64,000 nt of DNA from an uncultured Collinsella sp. GTDB taxonomy: Bacteria; Actinomycetota; Coriobacteriia; Coriobacteriales; Coriobacteriaceae. A model generated the notes under the pieces. The model had not been told where the DNA came from and made no database searches. It was given only the letters and a program-made list of their open reading frames with translations. How positions within the stretch are numbered: the stretch's first letter is position 1; every line of letters starts with the position of its first letter. Of the stretch, positions 27,065 to 35,355 are shown piece after piece. The position numbers were made by a program, and so were the translations under genes. The stretch lies in assembly GCA_938005465.1 (NCBI GenBank), contig CALLNU010000040.1, positions 1 through 64,000 on the forward strand. Reading direction: 5' to 3'.

Positions 27065-28003
27065 ATGATTACCGATCAGACAATCGATGTTGCGATTATC
27101 GGCGGCGGCCCCGCGGGCTATGCTGCCGCCATTTATGCGGCGCGCGCCAACCTTACGACGACTGTCCTTGAGCAGGGTATGCCTGGCGGACAGATTGCTA
27201 CATCCAACGAGATTGAGAATTATCCTGGTATTCCACTGCTGAGCGGCGCCGAACTTGGTGAGCGGTTCCAACAGCATGCTGAAGGCCTGGGGGCCCAGGT
27301 TAAATGGAGTATGGTGACAGGCGTCGATTACGATGCCGATGCGGCTCAATTTACCATCCATCATGATATGGGCGACACAGCGGCCAAGAGCGTCATTGCG
27401 TGCATGGGCGCCACGCCGCGTCCTGCGGGTTTTATTGGCGAGGACACGTATCGCGGTCGTGGCGTTTCGTATTGCGCGACGTGTGACGGCATGTTCTTCC
27501 GTGCCAAGCAGGTCTTTGTTATCGGAGGCGGCAATTCGGCATGCGAGGAGGCACTGTTCCTGTCCGACATTGCCAGCAGCGTGACCATCGTGCTGCGTCG
27601 CGATCAGTTCCGTGCACCCGAGGGCGTTGTGAATAAGGTGCTTGCTAAGGACAATATTTCAGTTAGGTACCAAACTAGTATTGTTGAGCTTTCTGGTGAA
27701 GCGATGCCCACGACAATTACGTTCAAGAACAATGCGACTGGTGAAATGCACACTGAGTCCTTTGAACCTGGCACATTTGGCATTTTTGTCTTTACGGGGA
27801 CGCAGCCACATACCGAGCTTGTTGAGCATCTCGTCGATCTGGCTCCCGACGGCGGCATTGTTACCGACGATTCGATGGCCACCCGTACGCCCGGTTTATT
27901 CGCAGCTGGCGACATCCGTTCCAAGCGTTTATGTCAAGTTGTGACCGCCGTTTCTGATGGAGCCATAGCGGCAACCAGCGCATACGCATTTCTTCGTGGA
28001 TAA
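27065..28003 (+). CDS. trxB: Thioredoxin reductase
   Basis: A 312-residue FAD/NADPH flavoprotein that reduces thioredoxin. It shows the FAD motif GGGPAGYAAA, the redox-active CATC (in YCATCDGMFF), the NADPH motif GGGNSACEEA and a C-terminal GDIRSKRLCQ FAD contact. The start at 27065 follows GAGAGGA. The central 150 bases (about 27650-27790) are more AT-rich than the rest. Confidence 0.94.
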   Translation: MITDQTIDVAIIGGGPAGYAAAIYAARANLTTTVLEQGMPGGQIATSNEIENYPGIPLLSGAELGERFQQHAEGLGAQVKWSMVTGVDYDADAAQFTIHHDMGDTAAKSVIACMGATPRPAGFIGEDTYRGRGVSYCATCDGMFFRAKQVFVIGGGNSACEEALFLSDIASSVTIVLRRDQFRAPEGVVNKVLAKDNISVRYQTSIVELSGEAMPTTITFKNNATGEMHTESFEPGTFGIFVFTGTQPHTELVEHLVDLAPDGGIVTDDSMATRTPGLFAAGDIRSKRLCQVVTAVSDGAIAATSAYAFLRG

Positions 28004-28043
28004 GTACGATAATATATCTTATGTAAGGTTGTTATCTTTTAAC

Positions 28044-28086
28044 AAAGTGGTTGGACGGTGTATCAATGTGCTGTCCAACCACTTTT
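28044..28086 (+). terminator. Terminator after trxB
   Basis: Arms AAAGTGGTTGGAC and GTCCAACCACTTT pair perfectly over 13 bp around a 15-base loop and end in a T run. Confidence 0.88.
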
Positions 28087-28095
28087 ACTTGGCGA

Positions 28096-28120
28096 CTATG
28101 TGGTATGCAAAACTAGATAA
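28096..28120. promoter_or_regulatory. Operator-like site upstream of the DUF1836 gene
   Basis: This 25-base site contains GCAAAACTAGATAA and matches the perfect palindrome upstream of degV (29765-29795) at 21 of 25 positions by hand alignment. It lies about 35 bases before the DUF1836 start region and probably overlaps its promoter. Confidence 0.65.
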
Positions 28121-28156
28121 CGTAGAATACAATATATAAATGAACGGAGGATCCTT

Positions 28157-28768
28157 ATGAACCACGCCAAACGCGTTATCCCGATGTCCGATACATCGAT
28201 CAGCATTAAGCCTGAGGATATTCAGCCCACTGTGCTGCCCGATGCATTTATTCAGTCCGATATCGTACGCAAACTCAATACGTTGAGTCTGCCGCGCTAT
28301 GACCAGTTGCCCAATGTGACGCTCTACCGCGACCAGGTCATTGAGTATGTCGCGCTGTGGATGGAGCCGCTGTCCCTTTGCGTTGAGCGGCCTATCATTA
28401 CGCCATCGATGATCAATAACTACGTAAAGGTTGGCCTGGTGCCTGCTCCGGTCAAAAAGCAATATGGCCGCGAGCAAATTGCGCGTCTCATCGCCATTTG
28501 TATCTTTAAGCAGGTGCTGCCCATCGCTGCGGTCCAGGCGCTCTTTAATATTCAGCGTTTGAGCTACGATGCTCCGACGGCCTTCGATTATGTGGTCGAT
28601 CAGCTCGAGGCATCGATTCGTTCGGCGTTTTCTGTCGAGCAGACGCCGGTTCCCGATACGGCGCATCAGGTAACGCGTGAGTCGCTGCTTGTGCGCAGTG
28701 CGGTTTCCTCCTTTGTTTCGAAGGCTTACTTGATGAGCTATCTCAAGTTCAACGGGTTTAATAGCTAG
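28157..28768 (+). CDS. DUF1836 family putative transcriptional regulator
   Basis: A 203-residue protein of the DUF1836 family, which has a MerR-like N-terminal helix-turn-helix. The stretch ITPSMINNYVKVGLVPAPVKKQYGREQIARLI is the family core and looks like a winged-helix DNA-binding unit. ACGGAGG precedes the ATG. A palindromic site upstream is shared with degV, suggesting that it controls itself and degV. Ligand unknown. Confidence 0.8.
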   Translation: MNHAKRVIPMSDTSISIKPEDIQPTVLPDAFIQSDIVRKLNTLSLPRYDQLPNVTLYRDQVIEYVALWMEPLSLCVERPIITPSMINNYVKVGLVPAPVKKQYGREQIARLIAICIFKQVLPIAAVQALFNIQRLSYDAPTAFDYVVDQLEASIRSAFSVEQTPVPDTAHQVTRESLLVRSAVSSFVSKAYLMSYLKFNGFNS

Positions 28769-28780
28769 CCGACGTATAAA

Positions 28781-28822
28781 ACGGGCGGGACAAAGAGCCA
28801 TCTGTCGCTTTGTCCCGCCCGT
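28781..28822. terminator. Bidirectional terminator between DUF1836 gene and degV
   Basis: Perfect 15-bp arms ACGGGCGGGACAAAG and CTTTGTCCCGCCCGT sit between the two convergent genes, with T-rich and A-rich flanks. Confidence 0.88.
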
Positions 28823-28840
28823 ATTTTGCTTGGTTGGACT

Positions 28841-29707
28841 TTATTTGCCTGAAGCTACGCCCATGCCGTAGCCGATGATGAGGCCGTGCATCTCGGCGTA
28901 ATAGGAATCCAGGCCGTTGCAGGGCATGATGATGGTCTTGGAGCCGGGCCAATGTTCGACTATGCGATCAGTAAGCGCCTGGGCTCCAGCTTCGTTCTCA
29001 ACGTGATCGATGATGACCTCACCGCCCGTAAAGCCCTCGGCTTCCATAGTGTCGATGATCTTGTTGAGCATCTTCTTTTCGCCACGCGTGTGCCCGACGA
29101 GTTCGATTTTACCGGCCTCACTCGCCGTGCCCAAAATGCGGATATTGAGCTTGTTGGCAATGACGCCGGCTGCCTTAGGGATACGTCCGGCTTTGGCGAG
29201 GTTTTCGTAATTGCACAAACTGAAGAGGATTTTGCTGTTCTGTTCAAGGCTATCGAAGCATGCGCAAGCATCCTCGAATGAGACATTCGGATTGCTTGCA
29301 AGATAGCGGTCGAACAGCAAGAAAATGAGGTCCATTTTGCCGCCAGCTGCGCGTGAATTGACTAGATGAATCTGTCGGTCGGGCTCCTCGGCAAGAACCA
29401 TATCGCGAGCCGTGGCTGCCGCGTTGTAGCTGCCCGACACGCCCTCAGAGATCGGCATGCAGATGGTCTTGTCTGCCAATTTGAAGAGCTCGGCCCACTC
29501 CCCTACGCTGGGACAAGCGCTCGAAGAAGCGTTCGTCTCCGCCTGAACAGCGCAGTTGAGCTCATGCACATCGAGCGAAAGGTCATCGACGAATTCACGC
29601 TCCCCCACTCGAATTTTGAGGGGCGCAAATGCAAAGGTGGTATGGGGCGCGGTCGGTTGCCAATCGCGGAGGTTGCAGCTTGAATCGGAGATAAGTGCCC
29701 AGCTCAT
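28841..29707 (-). CDS. DegV family fatty-acid-binding protein
   Basis: A 288-residue protein of the DegV (FakB-like) family, which binds a fatty acid and presents it to the fatty acid kinase FakA for entry into phospholipids. ALISDSSCNL is the start, PISEGVSGSYNAA is the ligand/phosphate loop, and the C-terminal domain has RIPKAAGVIANKLNIRI. The start at 29707 follows AAAGGA. A perfect palindrome lies 58 bases upstream. Confidence 0.9.
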   Translation of the reverse strand: MSWALISDSSCNLRDWQPTAPHTTFAFAPLKIRVGEREFVDDLSLDVHELNCAVQAETNASSSACPSVGEWAELFKLADKTICMPISEGVSGSYNAAATARDMVLAEEPDRQIHLVNSRAAGGKMDLIFLLFDRYLASNPNVSFEDACACFDSLEQNSKILFSLCNYENLAKAGRIPKAAGVIANKLNIRILGTASEAGKIELVGHTRGEKKMLNKIIDTMEAEGFTGGEVIIDHVENEAGAQALTDRIVEHWPGSKTIIMPCNGLDSYYAEMHGLIIGYGMGVASGK

Positions 29708-29764
29708 AGAGGGTCCTTTCTAATCGTTCCCATTCAATTATAGCCATCTTGCAGACCGATTGGG

Positions 29765-29795
29765 CCGCTATCTAGTATTCAAAACTAGATAGCGG
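29765..29795. promoter_or_regulatory. Perfect palindromic operator upstream of degV
   Basis: Arms CCGCTATCTAGT and ACTAGATAGCGG pair perfectly around the 7-base spacer ATTCAAA. The core recurs upstream of the DUF1836 gene at 28096-28120. Confidence 0.75.
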
Positions 29796-29815
29796 ACTGC
29801 ACTAAAGGCAAAAGA

Positions 29816-29848
29816 ATGGACCCCATGACTCAAAGCCACGAGGTCCAT
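29816..29848 (-). terminator. Possible terminator of the NlpC/P60 gene
   Basis: Short arms ATGGACC and GGTCCAT surround a 19-base loop and, read on the - strand, are followed by TCTTTTG. It lies 24 bases beyond the stop codon. Confidence 0.5.
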
Positions 29849-29871
29849 ATCCGTTTGCTTTATCTGAATAC

Positions 29872-30999
29872 TTAGTAGCGCACGAAAATGTAGTTGTTGT
29901 TCATGCCGGCGGCAACGGAGCTGATGATAACACCCGTGTTGTAGTCGGAAGCATGAATCATCTGACCACCACCGATGTAAATGCCGGTGTGGTACGAGTT
30001 GACTACAACGTCACCGGGCTGCGGATCGGACACACGCGTCCAGCCCATAAAGGTGCCCGTGGTGCCCAGGCGGCAATAGCGACCAGTAAGGCAATAGCTT
30101 ACAAAACCAGAGCAGTCGAAGCTGTTCGGGCCAATTCCGCCCCAGGAATAGGCGCAACCAAGCTTGCTGTATGCACGCGAGACAACAGAACCGCCATCGA
30201 CGGACTGGCTCGGAGCAGAAGGCGTCGGAGCCGGAGCAGGCGTGGAGGGCTGCGGCGTCGGAGCAGGTGCCGGCGTAGGAGCCGGAGTGTTGCCGCCCTG
30301 GTTGTTGTTATTGCTGGTCTGGCCACCGTTGTTGGTGTTCTCGGTCGTACCGGCAGTCTCATTGCTCACCGTGGCCTTCTCGGCGGTGCTGGCGTTGATG
30401 CCGGCCTGCAGCGCGGCGTTGGCCTCGGCCTCGGCGGCAAGCTCGGCCTGCAGCTGCGAATCCAGGGAGTTCACGACGTTCTGGGCTTCAGCCTGCTGGG
30501 CGTTAAGCTCGTCGACCTTCTTTTGCGTGGCGGCGACGTTCTTCTCCTGCTCGGCCTGCTTATCGGTGAGCTGCTGCTTAAGCTCCTTGACCTCTTGAAT
30601 GGTCTGAGCTTGCTTATCGGAAACTTTGCCATAGTAGAACAGACGGTTGAGCATATCGCTCAGGTCATCGACACCCGTCAGAACCTGAAGCAAGCTCAGG
30701 CCGCCGGTCTTATACTCGCCGGCGACATAGGTCGAGAGCTTAGCCTGACCATCGGCGATCTCCTGCTGCTTTTGCGTGATCTCGCCGGCAGTCTGATCGA
30801 GCGCCTGTGTCTGCGTGGCGAGCTCATCGTAAATCTGCTGAGTTTGGGTACCGATCTGCTCGAGCTTCGTACGAGCGCAGGCAAGGTCGGATGCGGTATC
30901 GGCGTAGGCAGGAGCCGCGAGGCCCAAGCCCAAAACACAAGCGAGGGTTGCCGTAGCAGCGCAGCGTGCCATGTTTTTGTGCGTGTTTGCTGTGCGCAT
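29872..30999 (-). CDS. Secreted NlpC/P60 peptidoglycan hydrolase with coiled coil
   Basis: A 375-residue secreted D,L-endopeptidase candidate. A signal peptide (ending near PAYADTA) is followed by a coiled coil of about 170 residues resembling PcsB/RipA-type hydrolases, a Pro/Thr/Ala-rich linker, and the NlpC/P60 domain. The catalytic Cys is in NSFDCSGFVSYC and the His in NSYHTGIYIG, with a second polar residue further on. Cleavage between D-Glu and the next residue of the stem peptide is the family activity. The coiled coil probably holds it inactive until bound to an FtsEX-type partner. Confidence 0.9.
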   Translation of the reverse strand: MRTANTHKNMARCAATATLACVLGLGLAAPAYADTASDLACARTKLEQIGTQTQQIYDELATQTQALDQTAGEITQKQQEIADGQAKLSTYVAGEYKTGGLSLLQVLTGVDDLSDMLNRLFYYGKVSDKQAQTIQEVKELKQQLTDKQAEQEKNVAATQKKVDELNAQQAEAQNVVNSLDSQLQAELAAEAEANAALQAGINASTAEKATVSNETAGTTENTNNGGQTSNNNNQGGNTPAPTPAPAPTPQPSTPAPAPTPSAPSQSVDGGSVVSRAYSKLGCAYSWGGIGPNSFDCSGFVSYCLTGRYCRLGTTGTFMGWTRVSDPQPGDVVVNSYHTGIYIGGGQMIHASDYNTGVIISSVAAGMNNNYIFVRY

Positions 31000-31031
31000 G
31001 TAGCTTCCTTTCCAGTAACTAAGGGTAACGG

Positions 31032-31562
31032 CTAGTCCACCGTCACCAGGCTAAAGAGCTCCACATCGTCATTAGACGGTGTGAGCTTCTCGCGCGGGTT
31101 GAGAAACGCAAGCTCAAGGATACAACCGTAACCGACAAGCTTTGCGCCCATATCTCGCACCAGTTTACCTGTTGCCTCGACGGTTCCGCCCGTCGCGACC
31201 AAGTCGTCCAGAATCAACACGGTATCTTTAGAGCTGATAGCGTCGGCATGGATTTCAATTGAATCGGTGCCGTACTCGAGCTCGTAGCTCTGACTTACGG
31301 TCTCGCGCGGTAGCTTGCCAGGTTTACGTGCGGGAACAAAGCCGGCGCCAAGGGCTACAGCCACCGGTACGCCAACCATAAAGCCGCGAGCCTCGGGACC
31401 CACGACCTTGGTGATTCCCATGCCGGCAAAGTGCTCGGCGAGGGCATCGGTCATGGCTTTGAGCGCCTCGGGATTGCCAAAGAGCGGCGTGATGTCTTTA
31501 AAGATGACTCCGGGCTCGGGATAGTCGGGGATGTCGACGATTTGAGATTCGAAGTCGTACAT
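31032..31562 (-). CDS. apt: Adenine phosphoribosyltransferase
   Basis: A 176-residue salvage enzyme making AMP from adenine and PRPP. The PRPP-binding motif VLILDDLVATGGT is intact, and IPDYPEPGVIFKDITPLF and GPEARGFMVG are Apt signatures. I start at the ATG at 31562, eight bases after AAAGG; an upstream in-frame TTG at 31577 overlaps that ribosome binding site. Confidence 0.94.
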   Translation of the reverse strand: MYDFESQIVDIPDYPEPGVIFKDITPLFGNPEALKAMTDALAEHFAGMGITKVVGPEARGFMVGVPVAVALGAGFVPARKPGKLPRETVSQSYELEYGTDSIEIHADAISSKDTVLILDDLVATGGTVEATGKLVRDMGAKLVGYGCILELAFLNPREKLTPSNDDVELFSLVTVD

Positions 31563-31602
31563 TGCATGACCTTTCAATGGGTTGCCGAAATTTCAGCAGC
31601 GG

Positions 31603-32481
31603 TTATTTGCCCGCGGTGGCGGCGCCGGATTGCGAAGGGGCGACGACTTTGAGCGGCTTTACGAGAGAATCCTCGTGCGAAACCGGCGCGGCTGGCTCTT
31701 CGTTTTTGGCCTTGGTGGACTCGGAGCGAGTGATTTCCTCATCGAGTGCATCGATGTCGGCGTCCTCGACCACGGCGTTGAGCGACTCAAAAACGCGGTT
31801 CTTGAGCAGCGCAGTGTGCACACCTTCCGTCAGGTCGTGAAGCTTCTTAAACGCACGCTCGAGCTTGGCGTCGCGCTCGTCATCGGAGGTATCCATGCCG
31901 AGCATGCTCACGAGCACCTGCTCAAACATCGAGGACTCGCGGTTGGCGGAAGACACGTACTGACGCAGGTTGCGCGGCTCGATATGGAAGCGCGACAGCT
32001 CGGAGCAGTAGCGGATGATCGGGAAATCGCGACCATCGACGAGCTCACGATTTTGCGGGCTCTTGATGATGCGAATGAGGTCGTTCTCGGCGAGCGAGCG
32101 GATAAACGAAATCTCGACGCCCAGCATATCGGGAATGGTCTCGATGGGATGCAGCTTTTGCTTTGTCTCCTTGGGCTCCGTCTTGAGTGGAACATCGGAC
32201 AGCAAGCCCACCTCGTAGGCGAGCGTTGACAGGTCCGTGGCGTTTTCCAAGCGCTGCTTAATCACGTTGAGCGGCATGTAGCGAGTCTTCTGCAAGTGCA
32301 GAATGACCTCCAGGCGATCAACGTCCTCCTTGGAGTACTGACGGTATCCCTTAGGCGTACGATGAGGGGTAATGAGCCCCTCATCCTCTAGAAATCTAAT
32401 TTTTGAGTTCGAAAGATCGGGGTATGCGCCTCGAAGTAAGTTGACGACTTGGCCGATACTCAGATAGTTGCGTTCGGCCAT
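31603..32481 (-). CDS. MerR family transcriptional regulator of the garA-type cluster
   Basis: A 292-residue regulator. The N-terminal MerR helix-turn-helix (LSIGQVVNLL...NSKIRFLEDEGLITPHRTPKGYRQY) is complete. The rest is a long effector or dimerisation part, plus an Ala/Glu-rich C-terminus, with no metal-binding cysteine cluster. It starts three bases after the FHA gene, an arrangement matching garA followed by merR genes in actinomycetes. Target genes are not visible. Confidence 0.85.
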   Translation of the reverse strand: MAERNYLSIGQVVNLLRGAYPDLSNSKIRFLEDEGLITPHRTPKGYRQYSKEDVDRLEVILHLQKTRYMPLNVIKQRLENATDLSTLAYEVGLLSDVPLKTEPKETKQKLHPIETIPDMLGVEISFIRSLAENDLIRIIKSPQNRELVDGRDFPIIRYCSELSRFHIEPRNLRQYVSSANRESSMFEQVLVSMLGMDTSDDERDAKLERAFKKLHDLTEGVHTALLKNRVFESLNAVVEDADIDALDEEITRSESTKAKNEEPAAPVSHEDSLVKPLKVVAPSQSGAATAGK

Positions 32482-32484
32482 GCC

Positions 32485-32919
32485 CTACTCACCGGTTTCG
32501 ATGCGCTCCGGCGTGCTCTCGTGGTAGATGAGCGTAAACGTACCGATCTGGACGGAAGAACCGTCGTGCAGCGGGGCTGCGTTGACAATGGCGCCGTCGA
32601 CCCAGGTGCCATTGAGCGAGCCCAGGTCCTCGATGCGAGCGCCGAGGCCCTTGCGAATAATGCGCGCATGGCTGCGCGAAACGGTCATGTCGTTGAGGAA
32701 GATGCCGTTCGCGGGATCGCGACCGATGGTGGTCACGTCGTCCTCGAGCTCAAAGGCGGCACCAGTCTGCGGACCCTTGACGATGGACAGAACGGGGGCG
32801 GTGATGCGCACGTTGGCCATGAGGTCGGGAACGGTGACGTCGCTTGAAGGCACGCGGAATACGCAGGTAGCGTCAGCAGTCTTATCATTCTGAGGCATAT
32901 TGTTAACCATGTTGTCCAT
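32485..32919 (-). CDS. FHA domain protein, GarA/OdhI-like
   Basis: A 144-residue forkhead-associated protein. The FHA core TTIGRDPANGIFLNDMTVSRSHARI reads phosphothreonine. The N-terminal arm carries TADATCVFR, similar to the ETTSVFR phospho-switch of GarA, which controls 2-oxoglutarate metabolism in mycobacteria when phosphorylated by Ser/Thr kinases. The start at 32919 follows AGGGG. It lies with a MerR gene and a pgsA paralogue as in actinomycetes; the metabolic partner is not known here. Confidence 0.85.
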   Translation of the reverse strand: MDNMVNNMPQNDKTADATCVFRVPSSDVTVPDLMANVRITAPVLSIVKGPQTGAAFELEDDVTTIGRDPANGIFLNDMTVSRSHARIIRKGLGARIEDLGSLNGTWVDGAIVNAAPLHDGSSVQIGTFTLIYHESTPERIETGE

Positions 32920-32985
32920 GACAACCCCTAACTTATCGCGGACGTGCCGCAAATAATGAATCGTACGTAATCATACCCCAACGAA

Positions 32986-33690
32986 TCAGTCTTCGATTTC
33001 AGGGTTCAGAAAGTCGATGTCCTCGTCCTCGGGATGCGTGAGAGCCTGTTTAATGGCCGCTCCGCCCTTAATGGAGTAGATGACAGCGGTGAGCATGGAG
33101 AAGATCACGCCGCCGTACACAAAGAAGATGCCGAGGGGCACCGAGCTTCCGTTGAGGCCCGGGAAGGCCGTAAGGGTTGAAGGTAAAAGATGCAGGCCGT
33201 CAATAACGGGGAACCCGAGCAGCATAAGCGAGAAGCCGGTCATGAGCAGCGCTGTGGCAATCTTTCCGGGGAAGACGACATCGATGGGGCGACGGTGATA
33301 ATGACGAACGATAAGCGTGCCGATGCCCAGATAGATGTCGCGGCCAATAATGAGCACGCAGACCCAGATGGGCAGTTCTCCGCGAACCACCAGTCCCAAG
33401 ACGCCGGTGAACAGCAGCGCACGGTCGCAGATGGGATCCATGACCTTGCCGAGCCACGAGACCGTCTTGGTCATGCGGGCGATCTGACCGTCCATCCAGT
33501 CGGTGGAGGCGGCAACGGCGTAGATAACGATGGCGATGACACGGTTGTTATCCATCACAAACAGGTACAGGAATACCAGGGTGAGGATCAGGCGCGTAAA
33601 GGTGATGAAATTGGAGATCGTAAAGATCTTATTCGACGGGTAATCGGAAGTGCCGATAAGCTCCTTTTTGATCTTCTTTTTGATGCCCAC
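32986..33690 (-). CDS. CDP-alcohol phosphatidyltransferase, second PgsA paralogue
   Basis: A 234-residue membrane enzyme. The motif DWMDGQIARM..G.VMDPICDR carries the metal-binding aspartates; about five hydrophobic segments follow. I start at the GTG at 33690, which has GGGGGAG four bases upstream; the frame is open 45 codons further but runs through low-quality coding and a palindrome. The first paralogue is at 12285. One may make phosphatidylglycerol and the other cardiolipin or another lipid; the sequence does not decide. Confidence 0.85.
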   Translation of the reverse strand: MGIKKKIKKELIGTSDYPSNKIFTISNFITFTRLILTLVFLYLFVMDNNRVIAIVIYAVAASTDWMDGQIARMTKTVSWLGKVMDPICDRALLFTGVLGLVVRGELPIWVCVLIIGRDIYLGIGTLIVRHYHRRPIDVVFPGKIATALLMTGFSLMLLGFPVIDGLHLLPSTLTAFPGLNGSSVPLGIFFVYGGVIFSMLTAVIYSIKGGAAIKQALTHPEDEDIDFLNPEIED

Positions 33691-33816
33691 AGGACTCCCC
33701 CGCTGGTTAACGACAAAACTTTCGATACTATACCCGTTCCGGCGATGTCTATCCAGCGTAAGCATAGAGAGTCCAGACATGTGGAGGGCGCTTTTAGGCG
33801 GCGGGGATTTCGCATT

Positions 33817-33875
33817 CGTGTACATCAGCCTCCAAACATGTCGAAAAATGTCGATTTTGGTGGCTGATGTACACG
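33817..33875. repeat. Inverted repeat between pgsA2 and tRNA-Pro
   Basis: Perfect 14-bp arms CGTGTACATCAGCC and GGCTGATGTACACG enclose a loop that contains a second, smaller inverted repeat (ATGTCGA and TGTCGAT). It could be a REP-like element or an operator. It is not next to an obvious start codon. Confidence 0.7.
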
Positions 33876-33949
33876 TTTTGATTCGGTGGTTACATCGAGC
33901 GGGAACGTTGTTGCTTTAAGCAAAATAATCATGGTGATTAAAACAAAAA

Positions 33950-33974
33950 AGGTCAGGCACTAGGTGCCTGACCT
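33950..33974 (-). terminator. Terminator of tRNA-Pro
   Basis: Perfect 11-bp arms AGGTCAGGCAC and GTGCCTGACCT with a 3-base loop are followed, on the - strand, by a run of T. It lies nine bases beyond the tRNA. Confidence 0.88.
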
Positions 33975-33983
33975 GCAAACTTC

Positions 33984-34060
<77 letters not shown>

Positions 34061-34140
34061 AAGCTTATGTTTGTTGCTCTGCTCTCGCTTGCAACAGGGA
34101 GTATATTAACCCGAAACTTTAGACTTGTGCAAGAACTTTT

Positions 34141-35352
34141 TTATAAATTTTGAAGCAAGTCCAAAATTGTATCTGCGAGCTGGGGTTTTGTTAGCACGGG
34201 AAGTTCTTGCGTACCCGTTGTGCTCACAATCCAGGCCTTGTTAGTGTCGGTTCCAAAGCCCGAATCGGCGCGCGAGACATCGTTGGCGATAATGGCATCG
34301 CAGCCCTTGCGGGCCAATTTGCGCTCGGCGTACTCGACAACGTTATCGGTCTCGGCCGCAAATCCGATTACGCACCGCTCGCCCTTCTGGCGCGAGAGCT
34401 CGGCCAAAATATCGACCGTTTCGACAAGCTCGATGCGATCCAGGCGTTCGTTGGCCTTTTTGAGCTTATGGTCCGCAGGGGTGGCGGGGGTATAGTCGGC
34501 GACGGCGGCCGCACAAATTGCCGCATCGGCCGTCTGGAAGGCGCTGAGCGCTGCCTGCAGCATTTCAGCGGCGGTCTGCACGCGCACGCACTCCACGCCG
34601 CGGGGGACATCGAGCGATGTCGGTCCCAGCACAAGCTTGACCGCAGCACCGCGGCGAGCGGCCTCCCCTGCCAGGGCGATGCCCATCTTGCCTGATGAGC
34701 GGTTGCCAATGAATCGCACCGGGTCGATTGGTTCGTGCGTGGGGCCGGCAGTGATGACGACGCGCTTGCCTGCCAGGTCCTGAGGCACGGGTTTGAGCAC
34801 CTCACATACAGCCTCGACGATGTCCTCGGGCTCGCTCATGCGTCCCATGTCCACGTCGCCGCAGGCAAGGTAGCCGCTGCCGGGTCCCACAACATGGACA
34901 CCGCGCTCGCGCAGCGTGGCCATGTTGGCCTGCGTCGCCGGCGCCTTCCACATGCCGTTGTTCATAGCGGGTGCGATCACGATGGGTCGCGGCGTCGCAA
35001 GCAGCGTGGTGGAAATAAGGTCATCGGCGATGCCGTTGGCCATCTTGGCGATGATATTGGCCGTCGCGGGCGCCACGACCACCAGATCGGGCTCCTGCGC
35101 AAGCGAGATATGGTGGATGGGGTCAGACGGGTCGTCGAATAGCCCAACCGCGACCGGCTCATTGGTGAGCGCGCGGAACGTGAGCGGGCCCACGAACTCC
35201 GTGGCATGCTCGCTCATAACGACTTTGACACGTGCGCCGCGCTTTTGCAGCAGGCGCACGATATTGCACGACTTATAGGCGGCGATCCCGCCGGTAATGC
35301 CCAGCAGGATCGTTTTTCCCTCAAGTTGCATTGAATTGTTGGATGCCGCCAT
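34141..35352 (-). CDS. coaBC: Bifunctional phosphopantothenoylcysteine decarboxylase / phosphopantothenate-cysteine ligase
   Basis: A 403-residue fusion catalysing two consecutive steps of coenzyme A synthesis. The N-terminal flavoprotein CoaC (ILLGITGGIAAYKS, APAMNNGMW) is followed by the CoaB synthetase (ITAGPTHEPIDPVRFIGNRSSGKMG, then KKAN) using CTP. Normal length. It begins three bases after the zinc-ribbon gene and is the last protein gene of the long leftward operon. Confidence 0.95.
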   Translation of the reverse strand: MAASNNSMQLEGKTILLGITGGIAAYKSCNIVRLLQKRGARVKVVMSEHATEFVGPLTFRALTNEPVAVGLFDDPSDPIHHISLAQEPDLVVVAPATANIIAKMANGIADDLISTTLLATPRPIVIAPAMNNGMWKAPATQANMATLRERGVHVVGPGSGYLACGDVDMGRMSEPEDIVEAVCEVLKPVPQDLAGKRVVITAGPTHEPIDPVRFIGNRSSGKMGIALAGEAARRGAAVKLVLGPTSLDVPRGVECVRVQTAAEMLQAALSAFQTADAAICAAAVADYTPATPADHKLKKANERLDRIELVETVDILAELSRQKGERCVIGFAAETDNVVEYAERKLARKGCDAIIANDVSRADSGFGTDTNKAWIVSTTGTQELPVLTKPQLADTILDLLQNL

Positions 35353-35355
35353 CGT

